DNA from: Purshia tridentata
Lineage: Eukaryota; Streptophyta; Magnoliopsida; Rosales; Rosaceae
Assembly: GCA_003254885.1 (NCBI GenBank)
Contig: QANT01008853.1
Location: 62,001 to 126,000, forward strand
Length of the DNA: 64,000 nt
Direction: 5' to 3'
Made by a program: the position numbers and the translations under genes. Numbering within the stretch: position 1 is the first letter of the stretch; every line of letters starts with the position of its first letter. A model generated the notes under the pieces. That model saw only the letters and a list, made by a program, of their open reading frames with translations, did no database searches and was not told the DNA's origin. Positions 22,883-33,503 of this stretch are shown here, one piece after another.

Positions 22883-23183
22883 CTTTAAACCTCCTAATAC
22901 ATACCAAAACCAAAAACAGTTCATATTGCAAAGTTCAACAAAGACCTTCAACATTCACCTTGGGCCGACTTTCCCTTTATCAAGAATCACAATGTTTATA
23001 AAACTTTTCAAGGGTGGTAAAAAATAAGTGTATGTAAGGCCTAAGCAGCAAACCGAAGGTCTTACATATCCCAATTTTTGGCTAAAATTTTGTTAGTTTT
23101 GATAAAACTCGAGTGGTCACTAAAGGTGAATCTCATAATTCACACCTTGAGACCAAAATGATCACTCACAACTTCCTAAATTC

Positions 23184-23414
23184 ATGATATCTCAGATTAG
23201 CAGTGAAAGCATTGTAATGCTGCATTAAGAGGATCCCCTTTTTCCACAGCTCTCCTTGCCATCTCTCCTGGCTTCCTTTACCTTACTCCATCACAATGTC
23301 TATGGCCTCCTTAACATTTTCCTTCCTCGCCAAGATCCCAGTTTTCTCTTCTTCTCCCCAATTCAACACCCCAATTTCTACACCAATCTTCAGAACCTTG
23401 ACAACAAGTTGCTA
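23184..23414 (-). pseudogene. UGT C-terminal fragment
   Basis: Minus-strand pieces of the last 80 codons of a UGT (NWGEEEK, then [15 protein letters not shown] in related frames, then a decayed RRAVEKGD end), with deletions. It lies 70 bases from the 3' end of copy F. It resembles the fragment at 28455 more than the intact copies. Confidence 0.7.
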
Positions 23415-23483
23415 AAAAAAACATAAATATTAGTACAAGTTTACGATATTCAAGCCCCCCTCCCCTCTTCCTCTCTCTCTCTC

Positions 23484-24979
23484 TCAGTTTGTTTCTCTGC
23501 AGCTTCTTTGTTGCATGATGTCTTGGATCAGTAGTGTAATGTTCTGGTGAGAAGATCCCCCTTCTCCTACTGCTTTCCTTGCCATCTCAGCAAACTCTTT
23601 GGCTCTTTCTCTTCTCCCTTGGCTTTCTTCTCCAGTATCCATCAATTTGTCTATGGCCTCCTTCACATCTTCCTTTTTCACCAATACCCCAATCTTCTCT
23701 TCCTCTCCCCAATTTACTGGATATTCCACCCCAACCCTCACAGCAATTTTCAGAATCTGTGCAACTAGTTTCTCATTCAGGAATTGGTCTGCAAACAGCG
23801 GCCATGTGATCATAGGCACCCCAGCACATATCGCTTCCAATGCGGAATTCCATCCACAATGTGTTAAGAACCCCCCAATTGCAGGGTGTGATAATAATAG
23901 TGTTTGCGGAGCCCAACCCCGAATCAAAAGCCCCCTTGGTTTGGTCCTTTCCTCGAATCCATACTCTTTAATCCACTTTTCCAACTCCTCTGCTTGACTA
24001 CTGGCCCTTACAACCCAGATGAAAGGTTTATTGGATGCTTCTAATCCCAATCCAAGCTCTATCAGCTGTTCAGATATGACATTACACATGCTTCCAAGTG
24101 TCACGGGATGACTCTTTAAGCCTTCCACCCNGAACCTGGTTCCAAAGAATCAAGCCACTTCAAGCAATGATCCACATCAATTGAGGCCTTGTTACCCCTT
24201 TGAGCCTTATCCAAGTCATCTTTGCTGCATAGTGAAGCTGGTCCAACACACCAGACTTTATTGTTTCTTGTCTTCTTGTATTCTTTAGCATATGCTGGCT
24301 CCAATTCTTCAAAAGTATTCATAATTATCCCATGTGTCGCCATCTCAGCTGCTTGAATTTCAACACCAAAATCTTTCATAGCTGGTGTAGGCGTATCTTG
24401 CATCTGAGCTTTGGTCATTTCAATTCGATCAGGCAAGTCAGGGACAACAAAGTACTCCAATTCGGAGGTTATATTGTTAAGAATGTTTGATGCGTACAAT
24501 TTGTGCATGGACAATAGACAAAAGCAACCTGTTCCACAGAAAGATATCCTTGGAATGTGAAACATGCGAGAGATGTTGATTGTCCATGGCAGACAAGTGT
24601 CCGAGATTATGCAGCTTGGCTTGGGGGTCAGCTCTTCAAACAGTTTCTCTACCGGCAGTTGCAGATGGCGGGTTGCAGTAAAGAAAGTCGCAGCCAAGTC
24701 TTGTGAAGGTATCATGTCAAGGTTCTCACATCCATTGGGTAATCCTCCCTCTTCACATGGAAATTTCAGTTGGATTAGGCGGATTTCTAATCTGGATTCT
24801 ATGGCGCGAGTAAGAACTGATTTAAAACGGGCTGCATTATGTGGGGTGGTGACTATGGTGATGATGATGCCTCTTTGTGCCAACAGTCTAGCAATGTCTA
24901 TCATTGGGATCATGTGGCCACTGGACATGAAAGGAAACAAGACAAAGTGAAGCTGAGGCTCTTCACTTTGAGTATCCAT
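23484..24979 (-). CDS. UDP-glycosyltransferase, UGT73C-like (copy F), interrupted at an ambiguous base
   Basis: Two co-linear frames make one UGT: the N-terminal half, 24116-24979 ([18 protein letters not shown]), and the C-terminal half, 23484-24128, with a full PSPG box ([26 protein letters not shown]). His and Asp catalytic sites ([17 protein letters not shown]) are intact. Between EPGS and LGSMCN, where siblings have 16 bases, this copy has about 33 unrelated bases containing the window's only n (24131), which creates a stop. Because the break coincides with the n, an assembly join is at least as likely as a true insertion. Elsewhere no disabling change is seen. The variable segment is [17 protein letters not shown]. 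The promoter box is degraded to TGACTTTAAG at 25123-25132. Confidence 0.8.
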
Positions 24980-26415
24980 GGAAAAATTTTGAATGGATCA
25001 ACAATTATCACCTATCAAGGAAGGTTGTCTTGTGCTTAATTGGGTGTTACTTACTGGTACATATATGGCTGATATAGCAAAGCTTCAAGCTACTAGTCAA
25101 CAATGCTTTGCTGGTATCTGGTGACTTTAAGACCATACTTTAAAAGCTTCAAGCTACTAGTCAACAATGCATTTGTTTTTTTACTTTAAAAGCTTATGAT
25201 TGATGGATAGGTCATAGGCATCGACTTTTCATCAATGTGGATATGGTTGGACTAATAATCTAAAACCAAGTATACATTTTCCAAATTATGTGAATGTGTA
25301 CGCTACTGAGTCCATTGAATATTCCAAATAAAAGTCAGTTCTCATTCAAAAGCCTCCACTTTTGACTGCATGAAATAACCCACTAGCTCATTCATGTTCT
25401 TTTAATTTCTTCCCAATACTAAGAATACTGACTCTTTAACCAATTTTTGGACCAAAATACCTTTTTAGTTGATAAAGTGGTTGACAAACATCGACCAAAA
25501 AATCGATTTTAATTAAAGGGTAATATTAGATGTACCACATTTTAGTATTATCTTACATATCATCTCTCTAATAGAGGCGAACAAAAAATTTAGATTTAAA
25601 ATGTGTTTAAGGATAAACATCTCAAAAATAGGCCGACAAAAATATGTTGAAAATAGATTGTTTGTTCTTTCTTTCCATCACCATTTTTCATACAATGAGA
25701 GACAGAGAGAGAGAGTCAAAGGAGGGGATGCTTTGTGAGCTTTTCAACCCAATTGATTGGCCACCGCTGACTTCGCAGTGCCTGGGCCTTCCAAAAAAGG
25801 TAACAAGCTTCATCCATGTGAGATGCATATAGAGAAATCAAGCAGGCCTCCAGCTTAACTTGATTTCATTGGTGATGTAACAAGCTGCCTATGCTTTTTT
25901 CTTTTTACTAATTTTTTTCCTCTGTTAATCAATAGGATTTTAAATTATCTCGAAGAAACAAAACTGTAAAGGGAAAAAAAAATGGATGTAAACTTTGTCA
26001 TATGGGTTAAATTTAAGATATGAATTATAAGTTGTATCAATCTGTTTCCTAAATTTTACTTTGGATGTCAATATGTGACTTTAATTAATTCGGTTGCAAA
26101 TTCGTCCAAAAATTCTCACATGTCATGCATGTAATCACTTTTTCATGGATAAATTCATCATTCTACTTGGAATACAATTTTATAAAAATGAAACCACTTC
26201 ATGCATGTGGCTGTTTATTGGACAAAAAATGTGACTAAATTAACAAATTGGACAAATTGGCTTCAAAATTAAAGTTAAGGGGGACATGCATGGATACAAC
26301 TTATAATACTTATCTTAAATTGACACAAGTAACAAACTGATCGAACACCTACCCAAAAAATAAATACAAAACAGGTTGTAAACTTGTACTCTCTCTTTCT
26401 TTCTCTCTCGCTTTC
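24980..26415. other. UGT copy F upstream region
   Basis: Holds the copy F promoter with a roughly 30-base repeat (AAGCTTCAAGCTACTAGTCAACAATGC at 25081-25107 and again near 25145-25171) around the degraded box. It is AT-rich beyond, with no gene recognised. Confidence 0.5.
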
Positions 26416-26678
26416 GTCAACAAATTTGTTTGAGTTTTTTGTCATGGATCCTGGCAGCTGAGCTTTGGTCACCTCAATTCGATCAGGCAAGTCAGGCACA
26501 ACAAAGTACTCAAATTCGGAAGCTACATTCTCATGAACCTTGGACATGCCAAATTGTACTTTCACAATGGACAAAAGCAACCTCCCCTGACAGATTTCCT
26601 TGGAATGTGAAGCATGATGTTGATTGTCCATGGAAACAAGATAAAGTGAAGCTGAGGCTCTTGAGTTTGATTAGCCAT
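26416..26678 (-). pseudogene. UGT internally deleted fragment
   Basis: Begins MANQTQEPQLHF at 26678, then jumps to codons near WTIN..HIPR and on to [19 protein letters not shown] and [10 protein letters not shown], ending near 26416 in a CT-rich run. Most of the gene is missing. The protein context is closest to copy C. Confidence 0.8.
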
Positions 26679-27209
26679 GGAAAAGGCAATGGATGAAGGG
26701 CAGGATTACACCACAGATCTACCTTGATGCCAAATCTTTAATTTATACAAATTACAGACAACATTTTTGGTATGAATTAAGGATCAGGTTTATGAGCCAC
26801 ACCATTTTACATACCATTTTTACACTTTTTCGTCAAGAGATATAAAAATGATAAGTAAAATGGTGTGATTCATGAACCTGACCCATGAATTAATACCTTT
26901 GGTAAATAATGAACTAAGGACAAAATAATACACTGCCCATCTTGAAGTTTCAATTCAATTATTGATTTAATTAATGACACAATACATTACCTGCTGTGGG
27001 CACTGCAATACATTACATGCTGGCATGTTACATGCTTAATCATTGATCTTATAACGCAGAGGCTTTTCTTTAAAACCTCATATTAGATGCTGGCATTGAG
27101 GTCTCAATTCAATTACTGATTTGGATGGGGTGCTGGTGGTGGGGATGGGACGATGGGTTTGGGTTTGGGTTTGGGTTTTTATTTTATTTTTATATAGTTA
27201 TTTTAGTGT
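26679..27209. other. Non-coding spacer
   Basis: AT-rich, with a short GGGTTT tandem run near 27157-27177. No gene recognised. Confidence 0.5.
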
Positions 27210-27269
27210 AGCAATGTCCATCACTGGGATCTTGTAGACAAAGTGAAGCTGGCTCTCTTGAGAACCCAT
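27210..27269 (-). pseudogene. UGT N-terminal scrap with preserved promoter
   Basis: Twenty or so codons beginning [12 protein letters not shown] at 27269 and then IPVMDIA-like sequence. The rest of the gene is gone, yet the upstream flank (27270-28150) is conserved with those of copies E and H. Confidence 0.75.
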
Positions 27270-27379
27270 GGAAAAGTGAATGAATGAACAATTATTAGCT
27301 ATGAAGCTTGAGGCTTCTCATGTGCTTGGGTGTTACATATAGCAAAACTTCATGCTACAAAAAAAAGATGCCTTTCTGT

Positions 27380-27388
27380 TGACGTAAG
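27380..27388 (-). promoter_or_regulatory. Conserved UGT promoter box, upstream of scrap
   Basis: TGACGTAAG followed by AGCATACATATGCATAT, 111 bases before the remnant start codon, in the same place as in copy E. Confidence 0.5.
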
Positions 27389-28011
27389 AGCATACATATG
27401 CATATATTTGTTTGTTTGTCCAAGGAAGATAAGATTTGTACTACATGACAATGATACTTTGCAGGTTTCTGGTATCATGTTACAAATTAATGCATTGGTA
27501 ATTGGTTTGTACAAGTCTTACAAGATAAGATTGTATGGTCCAGTCTCCAGAGCATCACAGAGTTCTGTGGACAACATACATCGTCTACACACTTCAAATA
27601 CTTCTCATTCTCTGGGATTCTCTCTTTCATGCATTAATTAATTCCAATTCTCTCCTCTATAATAGAAGCAATGGAATGCTGTAGAAATGGTTTGATTGCT
27701 TCACAAAGATTTTTGTAGTATATTTCCTTGTACTGTTGTTTAAAGACCAAATTTTGTCTTAAAAGAGCGCCTATAGCTTCGATGAGAGAGTATTTTAAGC
27801 TTGCATTCATGATAAGAATTCGACTGAGACCCACATATAGAAAATTGAATGTAACGTATTTTTCAAGGTAGATTTGAGTAATGTGTGCATCATGTAATGT
27901 GGACACATATACATGTCAACCGTCATCCCATGTAATAATGATAAATACATAAGAAACCTTCAAAATTTTGGAATCGATTTTGTAATTGTGACTTTAGTTT
28001 CCATCCATGTT

Positions 28012-28150
28012 GTCTTTCATTTTCCAGAGGAAGCTGCAGCTACCTGCTGCTGCTGCTGAGGCCTTGATCATGGCCTGCACAGGAAGCTTCATTGTGTAAT
28101 TATTGTACAACCATAAGAAACCCAAGGATACACATATATGACATTGAGCA
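28012..28150 (-). other. Conserved upstream block with short ORF (27269 remnant)
   Basis: A minus-strand ATG at 28092 opens MKLPVQAMIKASAAAAGSCS and ends after about 29 codons. It matches the blocks at 22078, 31515 and, more weakly, 17785. Confidence 0.4.
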
Positions 28151-28454
28151 CACCTTTAATTTTTTTTATCAAAAAGCTGCGATCACAAGATAAAACCTTG
28201 GCTCAACTTATTGCAAAGTTCAGCATGGAGCTTCAACATTCAACTTGGTTCTAGTTTTTATCAAATTTAGCAAAGATTTTCCTCTTCTTCCTTTTTTTTA
28301 CAAAAATAATAATAGCTTTTATTAAAGTTTTCAAGAATAGCAAACTTAGGGTATGTATGGCCTTTCCACCAAACTGAAGGCCCTACGCATCACATTTTCT
28401 TGTTATTTTCAATTTTTTTAAGTAAAAGCTGCTAATTTTGAAAGAAAAGATTAA

Positions 28455-29105
28455 ACCCAATTCATGATGTCTTGAATTAGCATTTTTGGCGTTGACATAA
28501 GATGATCCTCCTTCCACAGCTCTCCTTGCCATCTCTCCCAGCTCCCTGTCTTTCTCTTCTTTATTGGTTTCCTTTACCTTCCTACATCACAATGTCTATG
28601 GCCTCCTTAACATTTTCCTTCCTCGCCAAGACCCCGCTCTTCTCTTCCTCTCCCCAATTTACTGGTTTATACACCCCAATTTTACACCAATCTTCAGAAC
28701 CTGGCAACAAGTTGCTTAACAAAAAACTGGTCACAAAATAGTGGCCAAGTGACCATTGGCACCCCAGCACATAAACCTTCCAAGTATTGAACTCCAGCCA
28801 CAATGTGTTACAAAACCCTCCAACTGCCAGATGTGATAGTATCAGTACTTATAGAGCCCAACCCTTGATCAAAAGTCCCCTTGCTTTGGTCCTTTCCTCA
28901 AATCCATCTTTCAAAGAAAACATAGACTACAGATTGTGGCTCCCATGAATAAAGCTACTTGATCAAATTCTGACTGCCATCCAAGGAGGACTTGTTTCCT
29001 CTTTGAGGCTTGGGACACCAAGGAATGATAGGTTTATTTTGTATTTTATCAATTTCTTAACACAGGAAATAATATAAACTGAAGCTGGGGAACTTGAGAT
29101 GCCAT
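28455..29105 (-). pseudogene. UGT pseudogene with internal deletions
   Basis: N-terminal scrap MASQVPQLQFI at 29105, then a jump to the region around the QRG and WLD motifs and a decayed PSPG region. The C-terminal part [20 protein letters not shown] lies near 28600-28680, and the end is at about 28455. Several frameshifts and deletions are visible, and only short in-frame pieces remain. Confidence 0.8.
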
Positions 29106-29313
29106 GGCTAAAGGCTGGTTAGATGAAGAATCTCATCCATGTTGGATGCATTATAAGCAGGCATCCAGCTTAACTTGATTTCTTTTAATTTTTTTCTTCC
29201 TTTCAATAAATTATCCCAAGGAAACAAAAACATAATGTACACATAACAAACATAAAACCTAACCAAATGTACAATCAGTACAAGTATACAACACCTCTCT
29301 CTCTCTCTCTCTC

Positions 29314-30792
29314 TCAGTTTGTTTCTATGCAACTTCTTTGTTGCATAATATCTTGGATGAGTAGTGCAATGTGGTGGTGAGAAGATCCTCCTTCTCCTAC
29401 TGCTCTCTTTGCCATCTCTGCAAACTCTCTGGCTCTTTCTCTTCTCCCTTGGCTTTCTTCTCCAATATCCATCAATTTGTCTATGGCCTCCTTCACATTT
29501 TCCCTATTCACCAACACCCCAATCGTCTCCTCCTCTCCCCACTTTACTGGATATTCCACCCCAACCATCACTGCAGTTTTCAGAATATGTGCAACTAGTT
29601 TCTCATTCAGAAATTGGTCTGCAAACAGTGGCCATGTGATCAAAGGCAGCCCAGCACATATCCCTTCCAATGTGGAATTCCATCCACAATGTGTTAAGAA
29701 ACCCCCAATTGCAGGGTGTGATAGTATCAGTGTTTGTGGAGCCCAACCCCGAATCAGAAGCCCCCTTGCTTTGGTCCTTTCCTCAAATCCATTCTCTGTA
29801 ATCCACTTTTCCAACTCCTCTGCTTGACTACTGGCCCTTATAACCCAGATGAATGGTTTATTGGATGCCTCTAAGCCCAATCCAAGCTCTATCAGCTGTT
29901 CAGATATGACATTACATATGCTTCCAAGGCAAGCATAAACTACAGAACTTGGTTCCCAAGAATCAAGCCACTTTAAGCAGTGATGCTCATCAATTGAGGC
30001 CTTGTTACCCCTTTGAGCCTTATCCAAGTCATCCTTGCTGCATAGTGAAGCTGGTCCAACACACCAGACTTTATCGTTTCTTGCTTTCTTGTATCCTTTA
30101 ACATATGCTGGCTCCAATTCTTCAAAAGTATTCATAATTATCCCATATGACGCCATCTCAGCGGCTAGCATTTCAACAATAAATCTGTTGTCGTTTTTGA
30201 ACATAAATTCTGGCAGCTGAGCTTTGGTCACCTCAATGCGATCAGGCAAGTCAGGGACAACAAAGTACTCCATTTCCGAAGCTACATTCTCACGAAACAT
30301 GGATGTGCGCAAATTGTGCAAGCACAATAGACAAAAGCAACTAAATCCATTGAAAGATACTCTTGGAATGTGAAACATGCGAGCGATGTTGATTGTCCAT
30401 GGAAAACACATGTCAGAGATTATGCAGTTTGGCTTGGGGATAATCTCTTCAAACAGTTTCTCTGCCGGCTGTTGGAGCATGGTGGTTGCATTGAAGAAAT
30501 TCAATTTCAAGGTCAAGTCTTGTGAAGGCAGCATGTCAAGGTTCTCACATCCATCAGGCAATCCTGCTTCTTCACATGGAAATTTCAGTTGGATTAGCCG
30601 GATTTCGAGCCCAGATTCTATGGCGCGAGTGAGAACGGATTTAAAACGAGCAGCATTATGTGGGGTGGTGACTATTGTGATAATGATGCCTCTTTGTGCC
30701 AACAGTCTAGCAATGTCCACCATTGGGATCATATGGCCTTGGGCCATAAAAGGAAACAAGACAAAATGAAGCTGGCTCTCTTGAGAACCCAT
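29314..30792 (-). CDS. UDP-glycosyltransferase, UGT73C-like (copy H)
   Basis: Intact single-exon gene of 492 aa. Catalytic His20 (MAQGHMIP) and Asp127 ([10 protein letters not shown]) are present. The PSPG box is complete at residues 350-393 ([28 protein letters not shown]), with GLPLITW where most siblings have GVPMITW. It has two extra residues after LPSQDL (TLKLNFF). The variable segment is [20 protein letters not shown] microsatellite abuts the stop codon side (about 29297-29316). The promoter keeps an exact TGACGTAAG box and a TATATAG stretch. It is the UGT nearest to SGR6, the position that UGT73C5/C6 hold in Arabidopsis. Confidence 0.95.
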   Translation of the reverse strand: MGSQESQLHFVLFPFMAQGHMIPMVDIARLLAQRGIIITIVTTPHNAARFKSVLTRAIESGLEIRLIQLKFPCEEAGLPDGCENLDMLPSQDLTLKLNFFNATTMLQQPAEKLFEEIIPKPNCIISDMCFPWTINIARMFHIPRVSFNGFSCFCLLCLHNLRTSMFRENVASEMEYFVVPDLPDRIEVTKAQLPEFMFKNDNRFIVEMLAAEMASYGIIMNTFEELEPAYVKGYKKARNDKVWCVGPASLCSKDDLDKAQRGNKASIDEHHCLKWLDSWEPSSVVYACLGSICNVISEQLIELGLGLEASNKPFIWVIRASSQAEELEKWITENGFEERTKARGLLIRGWAPQTLILSHPAIGGFLTHCGWNSTLEGICAGLPLITWPLFADQFLNEKLVAHILKTAVMVGVEYPVKWGEEETIGVLVNRENVKEAIDKLMDIGEESQGRRERAREFAEMAKRAVGEGGSSHHHIALLIQDIMQQRSCIETN

Positions 30793-30917
30793 AAAAATGA
30801 AAATGAATGAAAAATTATCACCTATGAAGCAGGCTTCTCTTGTTCTTGGGTGTTACATAATACATATATAGGCTATATAGCCAAACTTCATGCTACAAGA
30901 CAATGGTACTTTGCTGG

Positions 30918-30926
30918 TGACGTAAG
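30918..30926 (-). promoter_or_regulatory. Conserved UGT promoter box, copy H
   Basis: TGACGTAAG in the context GCTGGTGACGTAAGAG, 126 bases before the start codon. TATATAG lies between the box and the gene near plus 30863-30871. Confidence 0.55.
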
Positions 30927-31514
30927 AGTATACATATGCATTGTTTATACATGGAAGATAAGATTGTATGGCCAGAGTAGAAAAGAGTTCTGTGGACAAT
31001 ACTGTATACCCACTTCACATACACCTCTCATTCTCTGGGAAGGACAGGGAATCTCTCTCTTTCATGCATAATTCGATTTTTTGTAGAAATTGTCTGATTG
31101 CTTCATTCAGATTTTTGAAGTATATCTCCTTATGATAAATGTTCAAAGAGCAAATGTTGTCTTACATATATAGCTTCAATGAAAGAGTACTTTACCCTGT
31201 CATCCTTGACAAGAGTTCGATTCTCAAAACCCACAGCTTGCAAATTCAGTGTTGCATATTTTTCAAGGTGGATTTAAGTAATTTGTGGATCATCTAATAT
31301 GGACATATTTTTCACATTTATATGCATAACAATTGTCATCCCATGAAGCAAAGATAAATAGAGAAGCAAACCTTTAAAATTTTGGAATACATGTTATTAA
31401 TTTTTTACCTATAGTTTGATTTTTGTCGGGGAAGGCTTGGGGATCCCAGTATATAAGAATATAAGAAGAATGATATAAGAAGTCCATTAACCACACAGCA
31501 AGTCTTCCATCTTT

Positions 31515-31660
31515 ATTGTCTTTCATTTTACAGAAGAAGCAGCAGCTGCTTGCTGCCCAGGACCTTGATCATGATCTGCACAAGAAGCTTCATTGTAGAA
31601 TTATTGTACAACCATAACAAACTCAAGGATACACATATATTAATATGACCTTGGCCGCAC
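31515..31660 (-). other. Conserved upstream block with short ORF (copy H)
   Basis: A minus-strand ATG at 31593 opens MKLLVQIMIKVLGSKQLLLL and a stop, about 800 bases upstream of the copy H start. It is related to the blocks at 22078 and 28012. Confidence 0.4.
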
Positions 31661-31780
31661 AAGAAAATTGCTATAAACCCACTAACAGATCCAAAAACCA
31701 AAAAGGGTACATAACTACATATTACAACGTTCAGCATAGAGCTTCAACATTCACCTCGGATCGAGTTTTATCATAATTAG

Positions 31781-32062
31781 AAATGTTGATTGTCCATGGA
31801 AAAGTGAGGTCAGAGATTATGCAATTTGGCTTTGGTGTGGGTCTTGCAGCATTGCTGCTGCAGTGTAGAGATTGAAGGCAGCATGTCAAAGTTCTCACAC
31901 CCCTCAGGCAATCCTACTTCTTAACTTGGAAACTCAAGTTCGATTACTCGAATTTGAAGCTCAGATTCAATGGCACGATCAATGACTGTTCTGAAATGGG
32001 CGGCGTTATGCCAACAGTCTAGCAAAGTCCACCATTGGAATCATGTGGCCTTGGGATGCCAT
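31781..32062 (-). pseudogene. UGT N-terminal fragment
   Basis: Begins [18 protein letters not shown] at 32062 with a deletion right after MASQ, and decays through multiple stops and frameshifts to the counterpart of the LTVDIS/LFHGQS region near 31781. No PSPG box. It is the last UGT debris before SGR6. Confidence 0.8.
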
Positions 32063-33503
32063 GGCTATAACAGCTGGTTAGATGAAGAATCTCACCCATG
32101 TGGGATGCATTATGTAAAGAATTCATGCAGGCCTCTCCAGCTTAATTTGATTTCTATGGTCATGTAACAATCTACCAATGCATGTTTCTTTTTTCCCCCT
32201 TGTTACAAAGAATATCTTAATGTAGCCAAAGAAACAAAACCATGATGTACAAACATAACAAACTGAACTTAAAAAAGAAAAATATTAGTACAAGTTTACG
32301 ACCTAAGTAATGCTTTCTTTCTTGTCCAGAACCTGAGTAATAGAAATTGATCACATGATATGATAATTGATGAGTTAATTAGATGTCAGTCATAAGAATT
32401 GACAAATTAAGCATGGAATTGGGCAACTGTTGCATGGTGTGATTTAATTTAATTTAATTTTTTTAAATACAGGCCCTACTTTAACCAAATAAATAAAGTA
32501 GAATATATCAGGAACTGTAACAAAAGGAAGGATTACTTTGATCTTTGTCATTAACAAGATTGCTACTTGCTAGTCTTTGTCAATCTCCAAAGTGGTCCAA
32601 ATCTAAGAAAAAATAAAATAAAACAGAGCTTTCAGAAATGCTAGGATTAGATTAGTTGACCTCTGTCACTAGCCAACTACATTTTGTCTTTCGAAAGGCC
32701 CATCTGGGTAAATACCCAGTGAAGGCTAAAATCAATATTAATTGTTAAGCTTCTGGAAAACACAGTTAGCACTTTAGTTGGATATGTCTAAAGGATAGAA
32801 GCATGCCTAATCGTATTGACATATTTATATCAGCTTCCTCTCTTTCTATAGAAAAGAATGATGTAAAAATCTTTGCTATTTTATTAGTATGTATAATAGA
32901 TTCGCTTGGATTCCCAACCCCACTAAAATTAAAATAAATAAAGGCAGAGAAGCTAAATCTATTGCTTGAAATAAACAAATGAAGTTGGTTTCTGAGAAAA
33001 GAAAAAAAAAGTACGGATTACATGAAAAACATAAATTTTCCGTACATATAATTTTTTTTTGGTCATTATATATAATTGGTTTTGCTATTTCTTTTAGGCC
33101 TTTATTGGCTGTCGTTTTGCAAATGTAGTTGTTTGCAAGTATAAATGTGGGGGAAAAAAATACATACAAAAAATTAGGCTAAGAATAAGATACAAAATAA
33201 TTGGGTTCAAATAAACTCAGTCTTAAAAAAAAAAAAAATTACAATATGATCATTTAAATACAAAAGGAAAATAATAAACTCATATTACGAATAATCATAA
33301 AATATAAATATCCAAATGATGCTGTGAGGTTTGACTTAAAGTGTCATTTGATTTAACTGTAATGTTTACGAAAATAATATAATAGACGAGAAAAAAATTT
33401 TAATTACAAGCAACAAATATGTTCTGCAACTTATATTGAACTTTTTTAAACAAAAGTATGCATTAGTCCTTATACATGGCTACTTCAGTTTATATTCATG
33501 AAA
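32063..33503. other. Spacer between the UGT array and SGR6
   Basis: AT-rich and without recognised genes. The right end should contain the SGR6 3' UTR (minus strand). Confidence 0.5.

Noticed and set aside
25644-25832. Plus-strand open frame in the spacer before the 26678 fragment
   Set aside because: No homology recognised, no conserved context, and composition as in the surrounding non-coding DNA.
15738-30792. A biosynthetic gene cluster with the UGTs
   Set aside because: No cytochrome P450, cyclase, acyltransferase of specialised metabolism or transporter lies in the window; neighbours are housekeeping or cell-wall genes, so this is a tandem family array.
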